DNA of 64,000 bases, taken from positions 7,255,593-7,319,592 of the forward strand of contig NC_091868.1 in the NCBI RefSeq assembly GCF_019399895.1. The letters are read 5' to 3'. Below the pieces are notes generated by a model. The model made no database searches. It had not been told where the DNA came from and was given only the letters and a program-made list of their open reading frames with translations. This DNA comes from Cardiocondyla obscurior (Eukaryota; Arthropoda; Insecta; Hymenoptera; Formicidae). Shown here in pieces: positions 48,301 through 61,300 of this stretch. Every line of letters begins with the position of its first letter. Within the stretch, counting starts at the first letter, position 1. Both the position numbers and the translations under genes were made by a program.

Positions 48301-51300
48301 CCTCGTGCCTTCCACGAGATGTCTTAGAAACGAGGTAAGGTCTCCGAAGCACGCCTAATAATCTCTCTCGGTGCGGAGGAAGAGCTTTCTCCGGAAACAG
48401 TCGTTTTATTTATCTTTTGCAATTTAAAAACTTTTAAATGCCCCCATTAAACGATATATCAAATTAGGCCTAATATATTACTTATCGCGAAATATTACAA
48501 TAAATAATAAAATTAATTCAATTTTAATCTGCCGTTTAATTAATTTATTTTTACACATGTGCGCGTACGATGATATTATACATATATTATAAATGCGATA
48601 TATTTTCTCTAGTACATATATTATAATTAGCATGTGTCGCGTTGCAAAAATAGTATATTTGCTCGATAAAACTGACCCGTCAAAAATTATCAAACGAGAT
48701 AACAGATCTGCTACGTACCATGTGGTGGAGAAGCACGACTATGTTCCGACGGGCTGTGGGGGCTGTGGGGAGAGTGCGAGCGCGGCATGTAGATACCATG
48801 GGGTCCCGGATACCCCGGCTGCGGCGGGTACCCCAAGTACGGGTCATAATGGTCGAAGCTGACCATGTACGGGTCCGCGGGGTAGCGGGGATCCGCATGC
48901 TGATAGTCTTGTGACATCAACGGCACCGACATGTAGCTGACCGCGCCCGGATCCGGCTCCATGTGGGAAACTTCGCGCACGACTTTCGTCACAGTCGTCA
49001 CCTGCGTGGAGCAAAGAAAAATAAAAAAAAGGGCTCGCCGTTATTAATCGTAATCTCCCTCTCGCGATATCCGCGTTTCCACGATGCACGTCGCGCGAAA
49101 TGCGATCGTATGTGACATTTATGTCAACGGCAATATTAGAGTTTCGAAATAAACGTAACGTAAGAGAAGTCTCGGTTGTTTTAGATAAAGTTAACCGAGC
49201 GCAATTCACTCCGTTCGTTTAAAAAAAAAAAAAAAAAAATAGAGGTACATCCGAACGCGATAAAATATAAATTATATATAAAAAATATTTAATAATTCAG
49301 TAAATGCAGTGATAGTTGCAAATATCTTCCAATACTTCTCCGCTGTATATATAAAGTTATTTTTTTTTCTTTTTAACTGAAGAAGATTGAGTAAATAGAC
49401 TTCGGGGAAGAACGGGGTCGCGCGCGACGTTTCGGACGGCAAATGTTGGTTTCTCACTTGTTGAGAAGTCTGTTGCTTGTGGGTTCGGATAAGCAGCGGA
49501 TCCTCCTGGACGGACAGATGAGACGAGTGCAACGAGTGGGTGTCCGCCTGTCCGTTACTCCCATGGTAATCCGTGTCGCCCTGTCCGCTACAGCAGGTGA
49601 ATCAGAGAAATAAGTGATCAGCGGAAGTGCGTACGCGGAGTAGCATGATATCGTCAATTACTATAGTAAGCTTACGTGTATTGCGGCATGTCGGGGGCTT
49701 TCTCCTGCAGGACGCGTCTGAAAATGAACATTTTCTCTTTGAGACTTCGTTATACATCTCGGCGTGCAAGGAAACGCTTTATAAAATGCTAGGTGTACCG
49801 TTCGAGAGAAACGGGCTAAAAGAAAGTGAAGGAGAAAAGGGGAAAATACTACTCGACAGTTAACATTTTGCAATACACTACGAAATTAAACTCAACTCGA
49901 CAACATATTATTTTCTCAAATAAAAGTACGGTATAACGGTGACCGTCAAGCTCGTACTCCGCAGCAGGCCCAGAGTACTATCTCTACAGCTAATTTTTAA
50001 ACTATTAAAACTATTTCCAAAATATTCAATCGCATAATAAAATCACACTAAATAAAAAGTTAATTAATCTATAAAAGCTATAATAGATCAATACATATAT
50101 ATTAGATAATATAACCGCAAGTGGGACAAATAAAGTCAATCACTCACAAATAGAAATAGATATTTTTGCGATTAAAACGAATATCAACGAAGATGTAATC
50201 TTTACTTTTAATAATGTGTTATTTTACTTCTGTTATTTTTCTAATATCTTGATAGAATTCACAGTTTTTTTTTTTTATTCTTTTTTAACGTTTCGAAAAC
50301 TTAGTAAAATTGTTTTCTAGCGCGAAAATAAAACTGTCATCGCAAATGGGTAACAGAAAGCCCTTGCGGAAGCTCACACGTCACTCAGATATGGATGACA
50401 CGGCAGTCAAAGTGATAATTTCACTCGGTGGCATTTCATTCACGTCTGAAATAATAAACTGCCAATCGAAATGTAGCACACGCGTCATACACGCGAGAAA
50501 ATTACGCAAAGCAGGTTACCGAACTTCCAAGCGACGTTCTTCGATCGATTCGGAATTGATCTCATCTACTGCTCATTTTTAACTTGATTCAAATCAACAT
50601 TTTCTTGTCTCCCATGCGAATTAGAAACCGCATCTTGATCGAAGAACGCGCGAATCATATCGCGAGTCACGAAAATTAGTTTGTGCGGCGATGTATTAAT
50701 TGACGCGTGATGAAAAGCAAGCAAAGTACGCAAAACGAAGAGACGCTCACGCATCCCGGCTAGACGCGGCGGCGGCGATCTCGAGGAGGATGATACTAAT
50801 TGCGCGGAGTATTCTCGACCACGTCACGCCCGTCATGCTAAATGATTACACAAACATGCGTCGATGTAGGTATATGGCGGCGTTACTCACACCGAAAGCG
50901 TCGACGTACGTTTAGCGGTTTATTAGAAATTACGCGACAATGCCGGGTCAATTAGCAGCGCTAATTAGGCCGCGCGGTAATTTAGAGTGCTCTTGTAACG
51001 GTTTACGCGATGACATTCTCCGCGTAGCTCGAGACGGTCGCCGGTAGCGGGATCACTCCGCCGTCATCGTGCAGTCTGCACACTTTTCGCAAGGCTGGTC
51101 ACTCCGATTGCGACTCAATGAGACGAAGATCGCGAATCGACGCGGGACGAGAGACTCGTCGCAATTAATCCGAGATAAAATCGATCGTCCGCTGGTCAGC
51201 GCGCGTTTCGGCGTGAGTAACCGCATGATTAATGGCATGTTAGTCACCTCTGCGTGATCTCAGTGCGAGTTACGTTGTGCTCCTGCCTCTGCTCGATCCG

Positions 51301-51967
51301 GCGATTCACCAGCCTAATAATTGATCATACGCAGTTATCAAACTCGCTCGCTGTCGGCGCTTACGTTTGTACCTAAACCTCTTTTGTAACTGTCTTTTTC
51401 ACCGGAGGCGCACCATCGTGCGGCCTCGGGGACTTTTGCACGGATACTCAGACGACTTGGAGAACCGTCCGCGTTGGGGCAACTTAAACTCGCCCCGGTA
51501 ATCCACGGGAAAAGCGGCCCCCCTCCGGTTGTTCGTTCGCGAGAAAGCTCGAAGCTTAATACGCCGAAACCCTTTTTAATCCCCCGCGCGCGTTGGGTAA
51601 CTTTGTAATTATGCCTGAATTATCGCAAACGGAAAGCCGACGTCAAAGTTATCAGGAAGTAAGACCGGAGTTCAGATCTCAAGAAATCACGCTCCGCGGA
51701 TTTACTTGGGGTTTATTGCGAAACAGAGACCGCGGAGTATTAAAAGAGGCGAAAGAAAAGCGCGGACATGTGTGACGATCACAAGAGAGATGATTCGCGC
51801 GAGCGATGATAATGAATGGCTCGAAGAGATGACGTTAATAACATACAATGTTAGTCTCTTGTACACGATACTGATCGGAGAAGCGTGCGAGAATTTTGCC
51901 GCGGTCTATTTTTTAACATAGAGAAAGACACTTACAGACAGGAGTCAACCAGCTGATTATTTGACAT
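39049..51967 (-). CDS. p120ctn: p120-catenin / delta-catenin family protein (twelve exons)
   Basis: Joined from 51936-51967, 49676-49717, 49458-49587, 48719-49001, 48130-48255, 46549-47168, 45843-46230, 43220-43533, 42763-43066, 42504-42642, 41878-41989 and 39049-39342. All introns are GT-AG and phases agree, giving 927 residues. The start Met (MSNNQLVDSC) is the first ATG in the exon on this frame; the frame stays open 5' to the acceptor, so an upstream start is possible. Layout: a Tyr/Pro/Ser-rich, probably disordered N-terminus (1-287) without an obvious coiled coil; armadillo repeats from about 288 to 765 (RWRDPNLSEVIGFL, GVLWNLSS, IIPHSGW, ALRNLAID, NKELIGKYA); a KKKK loop at 551-554; a tail ending DSWV. 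Family knowledge: binds the cadherin juxtamembrane segment, stabilises junctions and modulates Rho GTPases. The C-terminus is of the ARVCF/delta-catenin/p0071 type. Assignment secure; 5'UTR exons are not identified. Confidence 0.95.
41878..41989 (-). CDS. p120ctn: Catenin coding exon 11
   Basis: Residues 793-830 of the tail (STLNRPMASQGSTRYEDRT onward). Acceptor GATTGCAG|T, donor TCA|GTAAGT. Reading through the donor would add only VSNNN and stop, removing the last exon and its PDZ ligand. Confidence 0.9.
42504..42642 (-). CDS. p120ctn: Catenin coding exon 10
   Basis: Residues 747-792: QVLFTMWQHQELRDVYKKHG then WKEQDF, the end of the armadillo domain, followed by an Asn/Ser-rich linker. Acceptor TTTTAG|GA, donor AG|GTAATT. 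Confidence 0.92.
42763..43066 (-). CDS. p120ctn: Catenin coding exon 9
   Basis: Residues 646-746: VDRVVCAVATALRNLAIDQ, NKELIGKYAMRDLIQKLP and the next armadillo helices. Acceptor CGCCTAG|GTG, donor G|GTAACA. Confidence 0.95.
43220..43533 (-). CDS. p120ctn: Catenin coding exon 8
   Basis: Residues 541-645: the KKKK-containing loop of the armadillo domain, then GMELLWQPEVVQSYLSLL and GALQNLAACYW, closely matching vertebrate p120 in order. Acceptor GCTCTAG|GT, donor GAG|GTAATT. Confidence 0.95.
45843..46230 (-). CDS. p120ctn: Catenin coding exon 7
   Basis: Residues 412-540: DLKRSIIDDGV, IIPHSGWDPSSS, ASGVLRNVSSAGEYAR, CVCILRNLSYRCQEVEDP. Acceptor ATTTCAG|GAT, donor G|GTGAGC. Confidence 0.95.
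46549..47168 (-). CDS. p120ctn: Catenin coding exon 6
   Basis: Residues 205-411: the end of the Gly/Pro/Tyr-rich N-terminus and the first armadillo repeats (AAAYLQHLCYMDDPNKQ, GGIPPLVQLLDHDNPDV, GVLWNLSSCE). Acceptor GGTTTCAG|AC, donor GAA|GTGAGT. Confidence 0.95.
48130..48255 (-). CDS. p120ctn: Catenin coding exon 5
   Basis: Residues 163-204 (YMRKGAPYVEGSYNDIDPG onward). Acceptor TTCCGCAG|AG, donor G|GTAGGT. Its 126-nt length with phase 1 on both sides would let it be skipped in frame. Confidence 0.9.
48719..49001 (-). CDS. p120ctn: Catenin coding exon 4
   Basis: Residues 69-162: VTTVTKVVREVSHMEPDPG, then a Tyr/Pro-rich stretch and SHSPHSPHSPSEHS. Acceptor CACGCAG|GTG, donor G|GTACGT. Probably disordered; the Ser-Pro pairs are potential proline-directed kinase sites (inference). 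Confidence 0.92.
49458..49587 (-). CDS. p120ctn: Catenin coding exon 3
   Basis: Residues 25-68 (GQGDTDYHGS...THKQQTSQQ), acceptor CTGTAG|C, donor CAA|GTGAGA. Confidence 0.88.
49676..49717 (-). CDS. p120ctn: Catenin coding exon 2 (42-nt microexon)
   Basis: Only 42 bases: acceptor TTTTCAG|A, encodes RVLQEKAPDMPQY with split codons on both sides, donor AC|GTAAGC. The length is a multiple of three with phase 2 at both ends, so skipping would keep the frame. Confidence 0.78.
51936..51967 (-). CDS. p120ctn: Catenin coding exon 1
   Basis: Start codon exon, residues 1-10 plus two bases; the whole exon probably spans 51936-52013 after acceptor CTTCTTTCAG. Donor CT|GTAAGT, phase 2. A second possible donor (CAGCTG|GTATGT) overlaps the ATG itself. 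Confidence 0.75.
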
Positions 51968-52345
51968 ACCAGCTGATTTGCGTCTCGCGCTCCCGAGCTG
52001 TGGGTGATGTCCCCTGAAAGAAGAAAAAAATAATAATAATTTCATAATTCTACACATGTTACTCTAAAATAATTCTAGTCCGCAGTACGAATTTTATTTA
52101 CGCCCGTATAAAAGAGAAGTAAAAAGAAAGTTCTTATTTACGCGTGGGATTCTTATCAGCCAAGTGTGAATCATAGATTGCCGCATATCACGTTTCGATG
52201 TAAATAAAATTGTATTGAGATTATAATACTACGCCAAGCGAGAGTCAACGTCGGCTGTCAAGTCGGCGATTTTGAGGTTCGCTTTAATTTTATTAATCTC
52301 ATTAACTGACATGTCTACAATAACATTTTCTTTTTTATGTTACAG

Positions 52346-52386
52346 TCACCGGAATTCTACAACTCCGCTGAAGCGCATGTATATTG
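52346..52386 (+). other. Exon-like 41-bp plus-strand segment, unassigned
   Basis: A strong acceptor (TTTTTTATGTTACAG) before 52346 and a near-perfect donor (TTG|GTAAGT) after 52386 bracket 41 bases that read SPEFYNSAEAHVY in one frame. It lies about 330 bp upstream of the first catenin coding exon, on the opposite strand. No flanking plus-strand exon was recognised, so its gene is unknown. Confidence 0.35.
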
Positions 52387-55300
52387 GTAAGTCGCATCAT
52401 TTTTTTTTATGTAATCTACAATCGGGTGGGATCTCTTAATGCCCACGCGTGGTTTCTTCTAGTCTCATAAAATTAATAAATCACGTTCAGGGCTGAAAAC
52501 TAACGTTGAAATAACGATGAATAACGTTGAAATGACGACGGCCGAATATTGCGCCGCAGCTCTTATCTCTCCTTCATTCGTTTATCGTAATTCTTCATTT
52601 GTATTATATATCTCGTTGAGCTCCAGCGATTGATTTAGGTGGCATAATCCGCAATTATTTGTTAGCCTACCGTATAACGATATCTCGCTCGTCGGCGAAG
52701 AGAATCCCTTTAATTCATCATTTAACACGTCCGAGGCCTTCCCGACTGCGATTAATTTCTCGCCCGGGCGCTCTTTTTATCGCATTTTTCGATTTACCGC
52801 GGATTTTCCGTGGCCAGGTCCGAAAATCTCGACGTAAATTAGCGCCCATTGAGAGAAGGGAAAGATAGAAAAAAAAAAAGTCAGAGAGAGAAAAAAAGTC
52901 GGCTTCGGGGATCGTCGTTCGCGGCGCGAGATAATTTCGCGGTGTTCGATCATCGAGATAGAAAGAGCGGGCGGGGAAAAAAATAATTCGGTGTTTCTCT
53001 CGCGAGTGGGACCGCTCGATTCCACAAAACTGAGGGATTCGGTCGATTTTCGGAACAGTCGAGTAAATTGCGATCAATGCACAGGGAAAACAGAATGGAA
53101 AACTCGCCACGCGGGCGGCAAGAAGAGAGAGAGGAAAGGGAGATCGGATCGGGGCGATAATTAATTTATGCCCCAAATTCTTTATTAATGAGAGCACTTG
53201 ATTACTAGCGGCGAAATGAACACTGCCCGCTGCGGTGGAAAAATAACGAGCCCCATTCCGGTTATCGTTCGGCCAGGTACACTGTATGAATTTGTCATCA
53301 TAGCGCGTTTAATTCACGCCGCCGCCACTTCGCGAGCGAGCCCGCGAGACGTGGACATGATAGCGTACATTTTTCGGCCAATCGGGCCGAGCTGTATGTA
53401 CTTATAATTCGCGATAGCTTCCGAGATGGTTTCCCGCTTCCTGTCATCTAGTTTGCATCGACGTCTACACGTATCCGTCGCGGTTAAAAAAAAAAAGAAA
53501 TGAAATACTTTTACACCGCGCGTTTTCCATTTACCGCATTACTATTACGCCCTATCAATTCCACAGACTTTCGGTAATTTATTACGTACATATTGCGACT
53601 ACGTTATTATTATTGATAAGCGTAAGCCGCCCGGCGGTGGCGCAATTTCCGCGTGTCGACATTCCCCGCGGGCGCGGGGTACAGGGCTTACTTTTAAAGA
53701 TTCATCCTGCCGTTGCTGAAGTTATAATGTAAAGGCGCTCAAAACTCGAGCGAGCGCACGCGGTGACAATTCTCGTGAATTAATAAAACGGTATATTAAC
53801 AATCACGCGCCGGAAGCGGAAGCGGAAAGAGAGGAGGATGAAGAGGAGACGAGCCCGTCGTTTATTTCCCTTTTCCGCCCCGCCCCGCCTCCTGCCGCGG
53901 TAGGAGAAAAATCGCGGATCGTCGCGGCTCGTTGAATGATACCGAGCGGCAATGCGGAAATTTAATGCACATCCGAAAAAGGTATTAATTACACGAGCAA
54001 ATAACGTTGCGTGCGCGCACGTGAGAGATGGGACCTCCTCCTCCCCGCCGTTTGGTAATATATATCTCTGCAACGACTGCGGCTCGCGCCCCGCATTGAA
54101 ACAGTTGAACCGTTAATTACGCCGGATATCCACCGGCGTTAATTTAAAATTGCCATTAACGCGCGCAATGATAGAAAACCAATTACCGTCGCATTCGCAC
54201 GATAATGGGAAGTAACGTATGGCGGGACGGAGGGTGGATAGGGAGGGAAAACGAACAAACGATCTGTTTGTTAATTCGTCTAATGCGTCATATTAATCTT
54301 TTTGACGCGAGAAAAATTAATCGGTCGAATCGCGTGCAACTCCGCCGTGATCATCTGATTTTAGAAAGTCCCACGTGCCACTTAAGCGACGGAAATATAA
54401 CGCGAACGTGAAAAATTTCGTTACAACTGATTACTTTCGACCGCGGTTGATCTGCTTTCGAGCAATCTCGTTGCGCTCGATAATCTGCTTTGGGGCTAAT
54501 AACGGCCCGCGATGCTGTATTCGACGACTCGCCAGCGGATTCGGCAGGTTTTTTTTACAGGATTTAGCGGCCGGGTTCTCTCGCTTCGGCCGGCCGCGAT
54601 TTTCATTCCGTCTGTCGATCCGCGTGCGATTGATAACAAATTTTTTATCCGCTGCGTCCGTAATCCGTCCGCGCGAGTAATAATAACTCGATCGGCGCGG
54701 GCGGCGGCGGTGTCCGGACGTGCACTTCGCATCGAGGACAAATTTTAAAATCGGATTTGATAATCCATTCCGGATTGCCGTCGATGTTCATTACGCCTGC
54801 CACGGGCCGCTCTTGGGGCAATCGAGGCGCGGACTTGTCCCGTGCCGTTTGACGATCCGCGTCGGATCGGTAATTCACCGGTGCCGCACGGACGAGAATG
54901 TAGGGCGACGCCGCCCGCGGCGGATTTATCCCCGTAATGGCGTCGGGCATATTAGATTTTTTCACACATCGTGACGGATTCGCGAACACCGGGCGGAAAC
55001 CGGCGGCTCTTCGCGATCGAAGATTTCTCCCCCTCCGGAAAGGCTCTTCTCCGCCGGAAAATTCGTCCGCGGTCGGCGTGATCCGGGTCGCGGATTTTTA
55101 ATTAAATTCACATCGACCGCCTCGGTGAAAATATCAAACCGCGTGTTAAATTTATATCAACACCGGCCAAATTTCAAGAAATTTTTCATTAAAAATTATA
55201 AATGTACATTTGCGAGTAAAAGAAAAGTCTTATTTTCGTCACACACTAGTAAAATATATTTAAAAGAAATTTTTTTTTTTGGTAATTTTCTTTAATTACA

Positions 55301-58300
55301 TACCGAAATTTATTTTCAAGTGCTTTTTAAAATTTATTTTAAATCCTCGAGGTACGATTGAAAATTTTATTTTCTACGCTCGACGCTTTTACTATATAGA
55401 AACGTTAAAAATCGTCTTTGTACACCGAGGTGAACGGGGGAACTTGGTAATTCTGGGTCAGTCTGCGCGTTTCCCTAGTTTTTCCCACAGCGCTTTCGCT
55501 CCTTTATTACGTCCGAGGATTTTTTTTTTTTCTCACTCTCCGCAGGCAGTCGGCAACAGTCGAGTCGCACGCGTTACGATTACGTAGCGATTAGAAATTC
55601 GTATTTTTCCGGTCTTTGTCCGCGACGTCTCGCGGCCGGGTCGCGGTGTGCGTGCGTATGCGTGCGTGCGGGTGCCCGAGAATGCAAAGTAAAAGATCTC
55701 GCCGGGCGATAATGGCCGCGGGACGCGCGTATGTAAATACGATCGCGTAATTACACGTAAGGGGGAGGCCTGTATTCTCGAAAGGCCGCGCGGTGCCATA
55801 TAATTTACCCTTCCCCCGTTGCCGGCCGCTCGCCACCCCCTCGGATCTCATTTGCGAAATAGCCCCGCGTCGTCGATTCTCCGCCGGCCACACGGACTCT
55901 CCCATCCCGCGGCATTCGCAGCGAGAAATCTAAATGACCGAGAAAAAGACCGGGTACTACGGTATCGCGCAATTCCCGCTGTCTCCTCCGCACGATTTTT
56001 CCCTCCGCCCCCTCAGTGGAATAGTTAAACTCGCCGCAGCGTCCGCGCATCTCGGAAGCACGTCCGGAAGTTTATCCTGATTTTTCTGCGGCACGCGGAA
56101 CAGAAAGATAAATTTAAAATTGACTGTCAAAAGCAAATATTTGCCCACGCTCCTCCTCTGCGGATAACGATCCGCGTGATCGTTATTTCGATAAGAACTT
56201 AATATCGTGCTTCTTTTAAACGTGTGACTATTGTATAAGATCCCATGTGCCCTTTCTGGAACGCTTTATTAAAGATGTATTAAATTTTCCTCAATCTGAT
56301 AACCTCGTGGCCGACTGCATCCTCGAGAAATTTTTAATTCAATCGTTGCATCGACATTTCCTTCGCCATTGAATGGACGGGGTTTGTTTTAAATTAGCCA
56401 TAGCGATTTATAAACAAATTAAATTTTTTTTTATTCGGCGTACGAATTGATTGGTATTGGACAAAACGTATGCGTGTTTTCGTTGTTGAGTAAATCGCAC
56501 GCGGAAAAATATGGAAAACCTCAGCCCTTCGGTCAGAGAGCGAGAGCGAGAGCAGGAGAAAGAGAGAGAAGTCGAGTCGGAAAACGTAAAAACGTGCCGA
56601 CGTGCATTATATCGGTGATCGATGCAGCGCGAAAACTCGCTCGATAAGAGCAATCTGTTCCGCTTCGAGCTATCCGTCACGGAGGGTGAAGGGCGGAGGG
56701 TGCCGAGGGCGCAGCTCGAAAATCCCCCACTTTGCGCTTTGTAAATCTCGTGTGATCGGCCCCGGGTCAGGCCTCGAAATCGTGCGATCGCTTGCGCCGC
56801 TTTTCCATAAATTTACCCTCGAAATTATGAGGCGCGAAAAATCATCGCGCCGTAAACGAAAATCGCCGCCGCGGGTGCGTTAATATTATCTTTCGCTGTT
56901 TTAAAATTTTATTTTCTAACGCGCAATATGTGTTGCATTGCGCAATTCTTCTTCATTATACCGGAAGCGCGAAAATATCCGTGTTGACGAATTCACCGTC
57001 CGAGTAAATGTTTATCCCCGACATGGCATAACGCAGGCGTTCGCTGGGCGCGTTAATGCAATTGATGTTCCTCTTTAGCCCCCGTCATTGTGCCGGCATA
57101 ATTAAATTATTTGGCATCTTTCCGGCGTAATCTGGTTGGCTCGTAGTTAAAAGATTAATTATTTAATTATTTAACTAAAAATAGGTGATGCAAAGTCCAA
57201 CTGCGAATGCATAAATATACCGGTAAATGTGACAATTACATTTTTATATACGGTAAAAATTAAATTTCTGACACTATAAATTATTAAAAATATAAATCAA
57301 TTTATTAAAATAAAATATTAAAAATTATACATTTATTATATTACAAGAATATAAAAAATTAAATAATAGTTATACATATTCTATATAATATTTTACAGAA
57401 ACATGAACGTTTAAACTGATTTTGTCGAGAAGTTTTGAAAGACTGTTAATCAACTTTCAAAATTAATTAATTTCTTTTTTTTTCTTTTTTTTTTAAAGAA
57501 ATTACTGTACAAAATTCAGAGATAGGAAAACGCGACGGAGACACGCGGGAGTTATCTTGCGTGAGAAGGTTGATTCACTTTCATTTACTCGAATTCACGT
57601 CTCGCTTATGTAACTTTTAATTATCGTTCCTGCTTTCAATTGTGCCATTGTACATTTTTATAACTGTGCATTTATTCTCCTCCACCCTCCCTACGTTCCC
57701 CGCCCGTGCGATTAATGCCGCCGTCGCACCGCTAATTCGAGCAGCTGTACTTTTTCCGCTCCCCAGCCTCCGGAGGCGCAGATGTGGGTCGGACCGCGCT
57801 CATCCCCAGGTGATCCGTCCGACTTTCGACGGATTTCAGGCACCCGCGTCCGTCGATCCAGCCACCCATAATTATCTCACGACGTCGGTTCTTGGGGCGC
57901 GAGAGACACTCCCGTCTGGGGAAAAAGGGTTTTTCGCCGAGAGAGAGTTTCTTCTTCCCGGCGCGATTGAGTTCGCACAGCGCGCACGAGGGGGGGAGGG
58001 GAGAGGGGGAGATGGGGGGAATACCATCAATCAATCGCACGTTCCAGGAACTATCTCGCGATCGATGCCGGGGCCACCCCCGAAGTCCGGTTCCCTCTCT
58101 CGCTCCGCTGCGTTCCTCGGCAGCGGCGTCGCGGCGTCGTCGTCGGTTGACGCCTACCTATCTACCTACCTACGAACCTACCTAACACGGGCGTTGTACG
58201 GTTTCGACGTGGTTTCACCCTCGTGTACGCGGCGCTTTATCGTCGAGCGCGAAAATCGACGACGCCGGCTCACGGACCATCCGTTGGCTCAGATCCGGCG

Positions 58301-61300
58301 CGGCGCGGCGCGGCTGGACGGACGTTTGTTTGAATTTTCGAGAAGCCTCCGATTTCTCAGTCTCCCGGTATCCTCGTCCACCCACCCACCCACCCCGGAC
58401 ACTGTCGACACGTAAATCCGAGAGAACGAAGGAGAATCGGTCGGGCTTCACATGCCCGTCGTCGGAACGGGATCTCTTTCCTCTTTTCTTTTATTTAAAG
58501 TAGCTCGGTGCACCCGGGTGCTTTAATCCCCCGGAGGATTCTCCGACGATTCCGCAGCGTCGTTTGACGACGTCTTCGAGCTTTGTATAAGCATTGGATC
58601 GTTTGAAATCTTTTCTGTTTTCTTTCCTCTCCTCCTCGCTTTTTCTCTCTCTCTCTTTCAGTCTCGGACTCTCTTTCCGACAACTTTCTAACGTTTGTCT
58701 TCAAATTAAGGACTGTTGATTTAAAGTCGAACTAAAATTACATCAAGAGCAAGATTTTTTGTTTGCAACCACCAGGACTAAACTCGCAAACTCCCCGCTT
58801 TCGCTACTGTAAAAAAAAAAAAAGAAATCATTGAATCGCTGCGTCGCGTTTTTATTTTCATATTCGCAGCTTTCGCTGTCGCGATAATATTAAAAAAAAT
58901 ATAAAAACTGTTCTTTAATAAATAAATTTAAAAAAAAGATCCCTTGATAAGAAAAAACAAAGTTACAGCAAAAAAGATTTTTAGTTAAAATATGATATTC
59001 ATGTAATATAAAATATATTAGACGTACAAAACGAGGTTTCCTCTTTCTCTCGCAATATCTTCGCGCAATAGCGAAGCTTTATTTCGCGTTTGCCCCTTAC
59101 TGAAACGAGCGGGCGGTGTTCTCTTATAAGAACGAGGGGAGGAAGGGAAAGATTGGAGGAAAGCCGGGAAAAAGGAACGGAGCGCATCGCAGCGCGCGCA
59201 CGCAGGAAGTACGAGCGCGAGAAGCGTGTAGCGCGTCGCTCGCGCGAAAGGAAACGAGCAGAGCGGAGCTAAAGGGTGACGTAGAGTACCGTGGGGGAGA
59301 AGAAGAGGCCGCGCACAAGGAGAAACGGCCGGGGAAGCGGGGGGAGGAGGAAAGCAGACGACGATATCGCGAGGGAATGAGAACTCTGCCGCAACCTCGT
59401 TCTCTATTCCGCGGCACTGTCTCGTTGTTGAAAAGCTGCTCTCTCGCCCTTTCTGAACTTTTTCTCTCTTTCTTTCTCTTCGTTTACTCTTGCCCTCTCT
59501 CCGCCTCTCTTTCTCTTTAGTTCCCTTTCGCTGTCGGAAAACGGGACGATCGTGACCGCGACACGTGCGCCGGCGCTCGACGAAATTCGCGCGACGATCT
59601 CAGTTAACTCTCGGAGGATCTTACGCGGCGGGATATCTTTCTTTCATTTCTTCGTTTCTTTCTTTTTTTTCCGGAAAAAAAAAGGGAGAGAATCCAGAAA
59701 TGAGAGCGAAAAATAAGCGAAAGAAATTGAATGTAATGGCGGGAATGAGAAAGTAGGAACGGAAAGAGAAATTTAAGAATATTATTTTCTCAGGTGTTTC
59801 ACTGACACTGCCAGCCGAGCGAGGAAACTTCTTTTCTTCCTTCTTCCCGCGAACGTATAACGTTGGGAAATTAAAACAAAAATTGCTTCGATCGCTTTTG
59901 AGCGCGCGGCGCAGGAAATTTTATGACGAGGGACAATAAATTTATAAAACTTTAAACTTGCCCCGGGATAAAACGCAGATGCGAAGGAAAATGTGTTAAA
60001 ATTTAATGCGACGAGAGTTAAGAGTCCTTATTTAAATTCTAAATGTAAAACCTTTTTAATAGAATGTATAAAATCTGCGACAGTTTTAGAAATGAGATAT
60101 CGGCTTTGCTTGTGCGCCGGTTGAAATCCGAGTCGCTCTCATTATTAAAACATGATGACTCCGCGGCCGCGGATGGTGACGCGCTTTAAATTTTACGACG
60201 CCGGTGTCAATGTTGCATTCGATGCAGCGTAAAACAACTCGTTCGCCTGGTAATAATCGTATTTTGCGATCCACGTACGTGAAGTTCAAGCGTGCCGGAT
60301 CTACGCGAGATGGAACGAATGAATGGGAAGGCAACAGCGTACCCGATAATAACTTACGGGACCGCGGTGTTATTATTAATACACGCCGTTTTCCTTCATT
60401 AATTCCTCCGTGACGCAATCGATCGATCGGCACACGGGCGACGGCAATAAGAGGAGTGTCACGGGCGTCGACGCGAACGTCCCCCCAACGTTCCCCTTTA
60501 CCGTAGGATTCCGTCATCAGCCGTTAAATGATCGACGATCGCAAATACCCGCGCCCGCCTGTGTAAATCTGCGAACGGAAAAGCGACGCAACGTACCGCG
60601 CCGAGAAAATTGACGGGGGAGTCGGCGAGGACTCCCCTTTCTCTTGGCCCCCCCTCGTTGTTCCCCCGGTCGTCTCATTGCTCCCTTTGCTAATCTTCCA
60701 GTCTCTTCGACTCACGGCCGTTCCCCCGTGCCCTATCCGACGCGCCGTCCCCCCTTCTGACGTCCTCGCTGTGGCATACAACGAGGTCGATGTGTGTTTG
60801 AATGAATGAACGTAGGGACACGGGAGTGCACGCATGTGCGTGGCTCTTGACTAGAACGTACGTACGTACGCCGTGTACCGGCGTGTACCGGGTGTCCGCG
60901 CAGCATCGCGGTGTCGTTTTTCCATTTTCTTTCTTTCTTTTTTTGATTTTTGTTTTTTTTTTTTTTTCTACGGCGAATCAATCTCCGCTCGATGAGAACG
61001 CCGAGACAAAAACCAGGAGAGGGTCCTCTGTCCTGCGTATAAAATTCCTTTGTGAGCTGCGAAATAAAAATTCCGCCGAGGCAAATTCCGCCTGGAGATT
61101 AGCCGAGACTCGCGATTTTATTCTTTTCTTTCTCTCCTTGATTTTCCCCTCTTCTCTCATGGATAATACTTAAGAGGAAGGTGCTTCTTTTTCTCGAAAG
61201 GTTTCTTTTCGGTGATTTATTGTTACGAAGAGCTGAACGGGCGTCCTCGGCGACAGAGTGGACACCCGTTGATTTTAGAACACCCCGCGTATGCGTTTCT

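Noticed and set aside
57642..58415. 257-codon plus-strand frame
   Set aside because: Low-complexity Arg/Ser/Pro content in a GC-rich block, includes YLSTYLRTYLT from a CTAC repeat; no recognisable family.
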